Below, one piece after another: positions 42,165 to 52,700 of a DNA stretch of 64,000 nucleotides. Position 1 is the stretch's first letter. Every line of letters begins with the position of its first letter. A program made the position numbers and the translations under genes. Source of the stretch: Phragmites australis (Eukaryota; Streptophyta; Magnoliopsida; Poales; Poaceae). Location of the stretch: positions 4,319,501 to 4,383,500 of the forward strand of contig NC_084932.1 of the NCBI RefSeq assembly GCF_958298935.1, in the 5' to 3' direction. The notes below the pieces were generated by a model, which was not told the origin of the DNA, made no database searches, and saw nothing but the letters and a program-made list of their open reading frames with translations.

Positions 42165-43340
42165 TCTATTGAGTGCATTGGGGGATACTTGCCCTTCCTC
42201 GCAGCATCTAGTCTCGTTTCACGCACCTGACGTGCCTTCTCGCGCTTCCTCAGACCCTTCATATGGTGGCGGATACTTGTCACGATTCTTTCTTTACAAC
42301 ATCAAAGCCTCCTCCATACATACTTTTTTCTCTCTAATAATTTAGCTCAAAACATCCCACGATGGAGATGGCACACCATACCTATTTCTCATTTCATTCT
42401 TAATCTTTTGAATTATGCTGTTCTTGTCTAAGGGTGCGAGTGAGTAGATATGTTCCAACAATTCACTACAACAAATGGAGCTCTTCCAATTGCATCTCTG
42501 TGTCTTCTGCTACATAGTATGTACAAGTTAGAATTTTCAAAATTGACACCAAAGCTACCACAATTCGCATAGTCACCCAATCATCGCTGACAGTGTTACC
42601 ACAAAAGTATCCCTGACTGAGCTCATATGGCACTACACCCTCATGAGGTGGGACCCCACACTGACACTTTATCAGTCGGTTCACATCGCATGACATCTTC
42701 TCCTCATATGACTTGTATTCTGCATGTTCCTCCTCCTCTAGCCAATATGGCTTCATACCATATATGAATTGTTCAAAGTTGCACGAAGCCTGTCCATCCT
42801 GCACACATGTTGAAATTAGCATATCAAGATTATAATTTCGTTAGTTCGAGTGACATGGTTCCTCACTTACATGATCCCATCTCGAGCAATGGAAGAAATG
42901 AGTATATGTCAACCTCTCCAGCAGATGCTGAAGCTTGGCACGGACACCACAATGTCACAAGGGGGTTCCTTTGGTGCCTAGCACTAGCTTCCTCCTCTTC
43001 CTCAGTCATTTTTGGTGGGTTCAATGGAGGAGGCATCCAACGCTTAAACAGATGATACAAACTACTATGATGATCCTAATATAGGAATAGACAGATTCTT
43101 AGATCATACTTCTCCGAACCATCAATTCATTGAAAAAATAAGCATTCATATTCTCCTGTCAAATTATGAAAAAAAAAATCAACAACCATATAGTAGCATG
43201 ATTACTATCAATCGGTTACTATACACTTACATGAGAATTCACACAAGTATAGTAAGCACGAGCAGCCGTGAAAGGATGCCTAGCTTGTTTCACCTTGACA
43301 TGCACTCCGCATTCACACTTAAGAACGGGAAGGCATCACA
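42165..43340 (-). pseudogene. GRF-type zinc-finger gene remnant, three finger units
   Basis: Minus-strand exons can be read in order. Unit 1 (about 43335-43215) gives LKCECGVHVKVKQARHPF then YYTC before a GT donor. Unit 2 (about 43140-42870) gives YECLFFQ, a stop where W is expected, IDGSEKYDLRICLF, KRWMPPPLNPPKMTEEEE, then after a frameshift CGVRAKLQ and THFFHC. Unit 3 (42822-42550) gives CNFEQFIYGMKPYW and KCQCGVPPHEGVVPYELSQG then YFCGN. A basic C-terminus follows (42330-42170, RKREKAREVRETRLDAARKG). The repeated CxCG...YxC spacing fits zf-GRF. Such multi-GRF proteins of unknown role are, to my knowledge, abundant in grasses and often sit near DNA transposons. Stops and frameshifts mark it as dead. 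Confidence 0.7.
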
Positions 43341-43563
43341 CTTTTTTGTTCTTCCTCCGAGGGACTCTCGAGTTAATTGAAATCTCAACGCTGCTATTTG
43401 GGTTCCATTTGCAGAGGAAGAGGGGAAGTGGCTTGTACGCATCGGAGCGGCTGCTCAACGCGGGATCTCACATCCAGCTTCCGAAGCTAAGCCACGTGCC
43501 ACAGTGCGGGATATCAACGCGGGATTTCTGCTCGCCAGCCTTAAAAATAGAGCTCTTTTACAG

Positions 43564-43896
43564 TGGTCTATACTATCTGTAGGCAGGAGTTAGTATAAAT
43601 TTAATCTGATCGTCCACGTGATTGGACATTTCTGTAATTACAACAGTAATGTTAATATTTACCTACCATACCATTGAAGGGCATTGCAATTTTTTTATAC
43701 CTAATCCCCAAATAATCATTCAACCAAATAATCAGTATTCAGGCCAGTCTAAACATAAAACCTATGAATTTGCATTATATAACTAATATGCTATTTCTTT
43801 TTTTTTTCAAAAATACCCTTATACTACATATACTTCTCTCACATATTACTTATACTAACTCTAAATAATAGGTAGTATTCTAACCAATATAGACCA
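43564..43896. mobile_element. MITE (333 bp)
   Basis: The left end TGGTCTATACTATCTGTAGG and right end CCAATATAGACCA are inverted repeats over TGGTCTATA, with a second matching block GAGTTAGTATAA / TTATACTAACTC further in. The interior is AT-rich and non-coding. The target-site duplication is unclear, so the superfamily is not assigned. Confidence 0.65.
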
Positions 43897-43964
43897 TTCA
43901 ATTAAAAAATAGATAGCTCAAGTTCGTCCGAGACCACGTAAAAAATTTCTAAAAATAATCGTGG

Positions 43965-44370
43965 GGAAGCGAGATTTTTCTTGATGGTGACGAGATCCGA
44001 CGGTGGGGAAGCGGGAAGCTGTGGTGCGAGCTCGGTGTGGTCGCGGTGTGGCTACAACGGCGAAAAAGTGACGAGAGAGGGAGAGATGGGACGGGACGAG
44101 CAGAGTTCCCAGCCATGGCAGCGTCGAACTCCGAAGTCGTCGTCGACAGCGGGTTCTCACTTCTCAGGTCAAAGGCTGCGACCTGGACGGCCGGACGGCA
44201 GGTTCCTCGCACGCACGTGCTACTTGTGGTGCTCACTTCGGCGCTGATGCGACAGGACAGCGAGAGACCAGGAGAGGGGAGACAGTGAGGTATGGACGAG
44301 CGTGAGGACGCGGGCAACGGGAGGTTCACGAAGGGGTGGTGCGGGCCCGTGTGTCGGCGAGCTGGCGTGG
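43965..44370 (+). repeat. Dispersed GC-rich repeat, copy 2, fused to a kinase fragment
   Basis: It aligns with 9670-10050. It runs from GAGATTTTTCTTGATGGTGA to GGTTCACGAAGGGGTGGTGC. Within 30 bp of its end the sequence switches to receptor-kinase DNA (AGAGAAATTTTATGTCCCTC at about 44376). The frame 44302-44559 runs across this junction. Confidence 0.75.
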
Positions 44371-44375
44371 TCGGA

Positions 44376-44848
44376 AGAGAAATTTTATGTCCCTCCCTTT
44401 TTTGGTAGGAATTTTTCCAAAGTTTCTTATAACGATGTTGCTACAGCGACTGATGGATTCTCGGCATCCAATTTAATTGGTAGAGGAAGATACGGTTATG
44501 TGTACAGAGGTGAGTTGAAACAGATAGAAATGTGGTTGCTGTCAAAGTTTTCAGCCTAGAGACTAGAGGGGCACCATAGAGCTTCATTGCAGAATGCAAT
44601 ACTTTGAGAAATGTGAGGCACCGCAATCTAGTTCCTATCCTCACTGCATGATCAAGTATCGATTCCGAAGGAAATGATTTCAAAGCTCTAATATACGAAT
44701 TCATGCCAAGTGGGGACTTGTACAAATTGCTATACTCAACCGGAGATGAGGAAAACTCTTCAAATTTGAACCACATTACATTGGCTCAAAGGTTAAGCAT
44801 TATGGTTGATGTATCAGATGCATTGGAATACTTGCACCATAGCAACTA
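44376..44848 (+). pseudogene. RLK-3a: receptor-kinase N-lobe fragment
   Basis: It aligns with RLK-4 from RKFMSLPSFGRNFPKVSYND onward (51755). It has the P-loop GRGRYGYVYRGE, a frameshift at about 44515, an in-frame TAG near 44577 where RLK-4 has an AAG-type codon, and TGA in the ACSS segment at 44650. It breaks off at YLHHSN near 44846, before the catalytic loop. No ectodomain is present. The last 196 bp are duplicated at 45744-45940. Confidence 0.9.
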
Positions 44849-45743
44849 CGGGTCTGTTTATTTCAGTTGTAGATTCTGAAAAGCAGTTTTTGGATTCTGG
44901 ATTGTGGAAAGCTAGGGGTCCAAAAGCTAAGGGCTTTTTGGTAATTTGGATTCTGGGTTGGTTGGATTGCTGTTTGTGCATGTTAAAAGTCTGTAATACC
45001 CTCAACTGTTTTGGGTGCACTGTTTACCATTTTGTACCACGTTTATCATCCGATTAAACTTGTAGCATATTTCTAAAATACTAAAATACATAATTAAATA
45101 GCAAAAGATACATCATCTCATTTTATAGGATCACATCTCACTAACTTAGATGGCATAGCTAAATCGCTAGCCAACAGATTTGATACAAAGAGATCACATC
45201 TCATTACCTTATCTGAACAAACCTAGCAGCCTAGCTAATTAACATCATTGCATTTTCAGAGAAAGAGATCATGTTCAACCAACAGGACACCGTTAATGTA
45301 CTGTCACCAACAAGACAAAAGAACTAAAGAAGCATTAAGTAATCCATAACTCGATACAGTAACCAAAATGACAATTATGTCGTCCATCAATACATGCATA
45401 CATGTCTTTTAGAACACTATTAAATTTTTCCATTTCAGTTTGATACACGTCATGACTATAGAACTTCATCATGTAGCCGATCTTTTGCTTCTTTGCAGCA
45501 GTCCATATGAGCACTACAGAACTATAGATTTCCTACAAGTGTGGAGCATCCGATTCATTCAGACTCATCAGGATCAGAGTTCATCTGCAACAGTTCATTC
45601 AGAAGGGAAGAGCCATGTTGGATTCATCAGCCTGCCATCTGGTGCCCGAAGATTGCCCTCTGATATTTCTGCAGCAGCGGAAGGAGGCGGGAGACGAACA
45701 ACATCCCGGGAGAAAGCATTCATCAAGAAGCACCGGCCATCAT
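44849..45743. mobile_element. Insertion separating RLK-3a and RLK-3b
   Basis: It starts GGGTCTGTTTATTTCAGTTG just inside the kinase reading, a terminus style seen in hAT or PIF/Harbinger elements. It continues with AT-rich DNA. The last 300 bp (45440-45743) form an open frame that continues into kinase text. No matching right terminus was found. The minus strand at 45600-45720 reads VVRLPPPSAAAEISEGNLRA, which looks protein-like but is unrecognised. Confidence 0.5.
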
Positions 45744-46600
45744 CAAGTATCGATTCCGAAGGAAATGATTTCAAAGCTCTAATATACGAATTCATGCCAA
45801 GAGGGGACTTGTACAAATTGCTATACTCAACCGGAGATGATGAATACTCCTCAAATTTGAACCACATTACACTGGCTCAAAGGTTAAACATTATGGTTGA
45901 TGTATCGGATGCATTGGAATACCTGCACCATAGCAACCAAGGAACTATTGTTCATTGTGATCTGAAGCCTAGCAACATTCTTCTAGATGAGAACATGACA
46001 GCTCACGTAGGAGACTTTGGCCTTGCAAGATTCAAAGTCGATCCGACAGCATCATCTCTCGGTGATACAAACTCAACCTCTTCGATTGCAGTACGGGGAA
46101 CCATTGGATATGTCTCCAGGTAGTGGCTAATTTCATCTTGTATTATGTTGCCGTATATTTTTATTTACACTCTTACTTGAACATGTGAATTGGAACTGAA
46201 CTCTTCATATATTACACTATCTACAGAGTGTGCAGGGGGTGTCCAAATCTCAACAGCCGCAGATGTTTACAGCTTCGGAGTTGTTCTCCTTAAACATTCA
46301 TCCGAAGGAAGCCAACAGATGACATATTTAAGGACGGATTGAACATTGCAAGGTTTGCAGAGATCAACTTCCCTGACAGGGTATTGGAGATTGTTGATCC
46401 CCAGATGCTACAAGAACCGTACCCCGGCCAAGAAACTCCAGAAGCTGTCGAGGTAAAAGGTGCACGATGTCTGATCTCTGCGCTTAACATTGGATTGTGT
46501 TGCACAATGCCATCCCCCAGCGAGCGCAGGAGGTGGCTACCAAGCTGCATGGGATCAGGGATGCATATCTTAGAGGAAACTGAAGGCGCGGTTCAGTAAT
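45744..46600 (+). pseudogene. RLK-3b: receptor-kinase C-lobe fragment
   Basis: It starts abruptly at SSIDSEGNDFKALIYEF. It contains HCDLKPSN, DFGLARFKVD and IAVRGTIGYV. A 2-bp deletion before the splice donor (GTCTCCAG/GTAG instead of GTCGCTCCAG) shifts the frame. The intron runs to TATCTACAG at about 46228. Exon 2 has another frameshift in VVLLKHSS (about 46300) and a deletion near 46530 that removes RxSMQE. The open frame 45440-46123 joins foreign sequence to this kinase. Most similar to RLK-4. Non-functional as a receptor. Confidence 0.88.
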
Positions 46601-48149
46601 TTCTGAACAATTTACTGAAAAGTTATCAACACTCACATCACATAGAATGTGTGTGCCGGTTGCTGTTTAGTGAGATCGATCATTACTCTTTCGGATACAC
46701 ACGTGGTGGTTCTTTGTATTGCGTACGTGACAAATGGCTTTGTAAGAAAGTACTTCCTTGTTACAAATAGCAAGGTGCTGCGGTACATTTTATGTAGTGT
46801 CAGTAGTACTGCTGATAAAGCAAACTGAAACGTGTTTGCTAGTTTGCTTTTACAACATATATGTATTTGTTCCAGTGCTTACCTTGAAGAAGATAATCTG
46901 TAACCATTCATTGGTTGGGAGGTGAGCAAAGTATGAGCATGATAAAAACATCGAGATCACATATTTGGTTTTGCAAACTACAAATTAGGAATGGCAATCC
47001 TGCCCGTGAGTTCGGGTACCTTTGGGTACCACGTCCTATGGAGTTGGGCATGGTCGTTTGCCGACGGGCATAGAGGGTCGGGTACCTACGAAGTAGTGAG
47101 TCGGGCATGAGTTTTATAATCTGCTTACAGGTCTACCCGATAACTTACAATGTTTGTCTAATGCCCCCATACTCTCTAGCTCAGCCCATTTATCCGGCCA
47201 ACCCTAGCTTTCCTTAAGTAATTCTAGGATAGAGTATTTATGTGGGCATTGAACAAAACATATTATCGTTAATATTATTGTTCTGAGTCGTGATTTGTTT
47301 CTCTTGAGATGATCTTGGAAAATGTTTTTTCTGGGCTAGCCAGGAAACCCACGAGTAGAGGTGCAATCGGTTCGGATACAGACGGATATCATTGATCCTA
47401 TATCCTATCCTATTTTTTTACTCGAAGTTGAAGTCGGGAATGGATAATGCCGAATACAGATATGGATACGGATAGTTTTGATCATGAATACAGATTGATA
47501 TAAATCAAATATGTGACGAGTCGAATACAAACTATGTCGGATGCAAATACTTCTTCGGATATTGAATAAAAGCAACAACGTATATATCGCATATGTTATG
47601 ATCGCTGAATATTCCACATCTCCAGCAAGCCGAAGGAGCTCCCGTGGTCAACAAGGCCTAATTCCGTCCAATCTCTGCTGGGCCTGAGAGAGGAGGCCTA
47701 ACGAGCGTCGAATCTTGCCGCCGCCACTGCCCGCTCCCCTTCAGCGACCCCACGTTCGATCAACATCAGCAGAGACGACTAGGTCCTTCCTCTCTACCCG
47801 CGCCATTTGATCTCTGCCGCGCCCTATCCCGTATGGGCATGGCTTCGCGCAGCAGTAGCAGCAGAGGGTGAAAGAGAGGGGGGAAATGGGTGGACTCATT
47901 CTCAGGACGAAGGAGGAAAGGAAGAAATTGTGGCGCTTTTTTCATCTCATCCGCAACTTTTCAGGTCAAATGCTTGATCCCTGAGGTATATAGGACCACA
48001 AGTTTATTACCTATATATAATACCAATAGAGACAACTAAAATAATTTTGGGATGATAGTCTTTGTCTATTTTATTTTTTCTTTCTTTTTGTGTAATTTGT
48101 TTTTCTACTACAACTATGGATTTCTAATCAACTTTTGAACACAATCCTC
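46601..48149. other. Intergenic, no recognised gene
   Basis: Words such as GGAATGGCAATCCTGCCCG (46990), with repeated GGGTACC, and GAGGTGCAATCGGTTCGGAT (47359) resemble degraded hAT-type MITE termini, but no paired ends were found. 47640-47830 is GC-rich and could be a leader or promoter fragment. No coding region is supported. Confidence 0.45.
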
Positions 48150-48810
48150 TCTGTATTAACACTGGTGATTGGTTTGAATACATGTGTGGGTTCAAGGAGA
48201 AAAATGTAGTTGGACAAATCGTTGTACTCTCCCCTTTCAAGATCATCGGAGGACATCAGCACACTATATTCTCTAGAGCTAATTGATTGCTGCTCTGCTG
48301 TGTATGTGTGCTCGCGCGCGCGCATGGCAAGTCAAGCCGCCTCCACTTTCTGTAGTACCTTGTCAATAACAGCTGTGTTGATTGGGAGGTCACCATGTCA
48401 ACAGCTCATCGTCTAAATAGCGGAATTAAAATAGGCCCGTGAAGTTTACGCATCAACGGAGCTTTCATCTTTGGCAATAGTCTCATGGATGGCGCTTTCT
48501 CTCTTTTCTTCGTGGAAATTGGGTCACCACGGCAACCGTCTTTGACGAGTTTAACTGAATTAAAATCAAGGAACACCTGCTGCATCTATCTATCTACATA
48601 TATGTAGCTTCCTCATCCCGGCATGATGCCCCGTTGATCACCAGCAATCTCTCTATCGGTGCTTGCGCCACGCGGCCGTTCGGGTCACTGAACCGCTAGC
48701 TTCTCGGAGCGATGGTCGCTGCATGCACCAACAGTACTAGCTGTAAGCACCTCTTGTTTACTTCCTATCCCCGGCCGTTTTAATTTGTTGTCGAGATAGC
48801 ACGGCTTCGT
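48150..48810 (+). promoter_or_regulatory. Receptor-kinase upstream module, copy D, and leader of RLK-4
   Basis: CTGTATTAACACTGGTGATTGG, CCCCTTTCAAGATCATCGGAGG, CTTGTCAATAACAGCTGTGTT and GGCGCTTTCTCTCTTTTCTTCG match copies A-C. At 48590-48600 CTACATATATGTAGC is a possible TATA region. 48745-48790 contains CTAGCTGTAAGCACC (splice donor) followed by CCCCGGCCGTTTTAATTTG, shared with 8768-8810. The RLK-4 ATG is about 950 bp further on, so a 5'UTR intron is likely. A (CG)n-like GCGCGCGCGC run lies at about 48313. Confidence 0.65.
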
Positions 48811-49184
48811 TGATTTTCCTCCCTAGCTAATAATCTAATTCGTTTAGCTTTAAGCTTTAATTTTGTTCACAAACTGCACGTGTGTTGCCGATCGGATGCT
48901 ATTTGTGTGCTACCTATCTAGCTAGCTATTTGTATATGATAGTTAAACTTTATGTAGTAACCGGCAGTGTTACTTTTGTGTTCTATCTTGTTGAACAACA
49001 GAAATTTCAAGTCTTCAGACAAAGGAAAAGCTCAAGTAGTAGAAATGAAAAGAAAAAACACCGCCGGGTACTTCACATTCAAAGAATCTGAATGTGTACT
49101 TGCTGGCAATAGTTCCTTATTAATATTTATCTGAAACTTTCCCTAGTTTTTTCATCTGTGCATGTTGTCATGATCTGAATTCAA

Positions 49185-49290
49185 CCAAGGCAGCTAAACT
49201 AGCCAAAGGTCACTGCAATTTGAACAGAACTCTTAGTGCTCACGGCTTGCAGTGCGCAGTGCACTAGTGCAGAGGCTGTCAGCTGATCAG
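49185..49290 (+). pseudogene. Relic of a receptor-kinase start/signal-peptide region
   Basis: ACTAGCCAAAGGTCACTGCA, TTTGAACAG, CTCTTAGTGCTCACGGC and GAGGCTGTCAGCTGATC parallel RLK-1 11377-11500 (ACTAGCCATGAAGCTTACTG, CTCTTGGTGCTCATGGC, TAGGCTGTCACTAATTGATT). The ATG has become AAAGG and indels destroy the frame. It lies in the RLK-4 leader, before a second upstream segment shared with RLK-1 (49290-49515). Confidence 0.65.
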
Positions 49291-49713
49291 AAAACTAGTT
49301 TGTGTCCTGGAACTGATTTGATCAGCTGCCGCTAGATGTCCCCTTTCTCTGATTCTTTGATCCTTGAGGCTCCTTTTTTTTGTTCTTTCAGCAATGTGAT
49401 CCTTGTACTACAATTGTAAGGTTCTGAAGCAAATTCTCATGTCAACTCTGAATGGCAGGTCATACATAATATTCATCCTGTAGTGGAGACTTTCACTTTG
49501 TGTTCAACACTGCTGAGCGATCGAACAGAACGTGAGTTCCCACAAGGGAAAATCTGGGGTAGAAAAAAGGCATCGAGTCATTCAGGTACTGCACGAGGAT
49601 TTTATTTTTATTTTTTCCTAAATGTGAATGTTTATGGACTATCTAAAATTTCACTCCGGTCAGAAAAAATATTCTAAAATTTCACTTCGTTCAATCAGGG
49701 TAGCTAAGCAGCC
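49291..49713 (+). promoter_or_regulatory. RLK-4 proximal upstream region
   Basis: ACTAGTTTGTGTCCTGGAACTG, ATCCTTGAGGC, CAATGTGATCCTTG, GGTTCTGAAGCA and TGTGTTCAACACTGCTG match the RLK-1 leader (10478-11040). Here the site corresponding to the solo LTR at 10553 is empty. A repeated AAAATTTCACTCCGGTCA / AAAATTTCACTTCGTTCA word sits at 49646-49695. Splice sites are not clear in this copy. Confidence 0.55.
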
Positions 49714-52700
49714 ATGACGGCTAGTGCTATGGTCGGACAACTTCTTTTGGTGCTCATGGCTTTAAGTGCACAACTCATCATCTGCAGCTCCTTATATGGA
49801 AACGAGACCGATCGCTTGTCACTACTTGAATTCAAGAAGGCAATCAGTCTCGACCCACAGCAAGTCTTGTTGTCTTGGAATGATAGCACCCATTTCTGCA
49901 ATTGGGAAGGTGTCATGTGCAGGAGGAAGATCCCGCGCCGTGTCACTTCTCTTGACCTTGGAAATCGAGGTTTAGTCGGGCACATCTCTCCTTCACTCGG
50001 GAACCTAACGTTCCTAAAACACCTATTCCTAGCGACAAACATATTCAGTGGAAAAATCCCTCCCTCCCTTGGTCGTTTACGTCGCATCCGATATCTCTAC
50101 TTGAGTAATAACACATTTCAAGGTGAGATACCTGACTTTGCAAATTGTTCCAATCTCAATATGCTATGGCTGGATGGCAATCGCCTTGTTGGACAACTGC
50201 CTACATATGCCAATCTGCCTCCTCGCCTTCATGACTTTCAGATTTTCAAGAATAATCTCACTGGAACCATTCCCCCTTCCATGTCTAACATCACAACGTT
50301 AACTCGGCTCAATATCGCTTTTAATCAGATTAATGGAGAAATCCCGAGTGAAATTGGGATGCTGCCCATGCTACAATTATTTGACTCTGCTGGAAATAAG
50401 CTATCGGGAAGGTTTCAACCAGCCATCCTTAATTTATCTTCTCTTGTTAAACTAAGTCTTGCCTCCAATTATCTGAATGGAGAGTTGCCATCCAATCTTG
50501 GTAGTTCATTGCCCAATCTACAGTTTTTTTATTTAGGTGACAACCATTTTAATTGGCATATCCCAAGTTCATTGACAAATGCGACTAAGCTATTCGCGGT
50601 GGACATGTCATCTAATAATTTCACTGGGGTGGTGCCTAGTTCAATTGGAAAACTAAAGGAACTCACCTGGTTGAATCTGGAAGAGAATCAATTCCAGGCA
50701 CATGACAAGCAAGACTGGGATTTCATGTATAGCCTAAACAACTGCACTGAGCTGCGTGCGTTGTCATTGTATGGGAATCAGCTCGAAGGAGAGATACCAA
50801 GTTCATTTGGCAACTTTTCCACGGGGAATCAGCTTCAAGAGTTGTATATTGGAAGCAATAGAATATCGGGGGATTTTCCTACTGGTATAGCAAACCATCG
50901 TAGCCTGAATATTATATCGTTCGGGGAAAATCAATTCACAGGTGCCATTCCAGAATGGCTAGGAACTTTGAAAAACTTGCAAGAATTAGACTTATCTGAC
51001 AACTTATTTACTGGGTATATTCCATCCTCCCTCTCGAGCTTATCTAAATTGGCACAGCTCGCTCTAGACTATAACCAGTTGAAAGGGAAGATACCCCCAA
51101 GTCTGGGAAACCTCAAAGCCCTCGAAATATTGAGAATTTTCAATAACAATCTCTATGGTAGGATACCAAAGGAGATTTTCAACATTCCTACAATAGTATA
51201 TATTTCGTTATCTTTCAATAGCCTAGATGGACCACTACCTCTTGAAATAGGCAATGCCAAACAACTACACTATCTGTTTCTTTCGTCAAATAACCTGTCC
51301 AATACTATTCCTGACACGCTGGGTAATTGTGAAAGTATGCAAGGTATTGAGCTGGACCAGAATTATCTTATCGGCAGTATTCCAGCGTCACTAGGCAACA
51401 TGCGCAGCTTGGAAATACTCAATATGTCTCACAACCACTTATCAGGATCCATACCACAGTCTATTGGTAGTCTGCAGTATCTTGAGCAACTAGATTTGTC
51501 ATTTAACCATCTTGATGGTGAAGTACCTGAAACAGGTATATTCCAGAACACAACTGCTATCAGGATTGACGGAAATAAGGGGCTTTGTGGAGGGCCAGCA
51601 GTTCTTCACCTTCCAGCATGCACTGTTACACCTCCAAGTTCTACAACTAAGCACATGCGATCGATAGTTTTCAAAGTAGTGATCCCATTAGCAAGCGTGG
51701 CGTCACTTGCTATGGTCATTACAGTTGTCTTGTTATTGTGCATGAAAAGACAAAAGAGAAAATTTATGTCCCTCCCTTCTTTTGGTAGGAATTTTCCCAA
51801 AGTTTCTTATAATGATCTTGCAAGAGCAACTAATGGATTCTCCACATCCAATTTAATCGGCAGAGGAAGATACAGTTATGTGTACAGAGGTGAGTTGTTT
51901 CAAGATGGAAATGTGGTTGCTGTCAAAGTTTTCAGCCTAGAGACAAGAGGGGCACAAAGGAGCTTCATTGCAGAATGCAATGCTTTGAGAAATGTGAGGC
52001 ACCGCAATCTAGTTCCTATCCTTACTGCATGCTCAAGTATCGATTCTGAAGGAAATGATTTCAAAGCTTTAATATATGAATTCATGCCACGAGGGGACTT
52101 ACATAAACTACTATACTCAAACGGAGATGAGGAAAACTCTTCAGGCTTGTGCCACATTACTTTGGCTCAAAGGTTATGCATTGTGGTGGATGTCGCAGAT
52201 GCATTGGAATATCTCCACCATAACAACCAAGGAACTATTGTTCATTGTGATTTGAAGCCTAGCAACATTCTTTTGGATGACAATTTGACAGCACATGTTG
52301 GAGACTTTGGTCTTGCAAGATTCAAAGTTGATTCGACAACATCATCTTTCGGTGACTCAATCTCAACTTATTCGATTGCAATAAAGGGAACAATTGGATA
52401 TGTCGCTCCAGGTAATGATGACCATTTTTTTTATCTTGTCTTGTGTATCTGCATGTGTTATTTAAAATTGTTTGAAACATGCATATTTGAACTGAATTCT
52501 TCTTATACACCATCTACAGAATATGCAGCGGGTGGTGAAGTGTCAACTGCTGCAGATGTTTACAGTTTTGGTGTTGTTCTACTCGAATTACTCATCCGAA
52601 GAAGGCCAACAGATGACATGTTTAAGGAAGGTCTGAGCATTGCAAGGTTCACAGAGATGAACATGCCTGATAGGGTGTTGGAGATTGTTGATCCCCAGCT

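Noticed and set aside
42468..42484. CACTACAACAAATGGAG as a second CACTA terminus
   Set aside because: It lies at the end of a zinc-finger reading frame, with no subterminal repeats and no partner end. Chance occurrence is likely.
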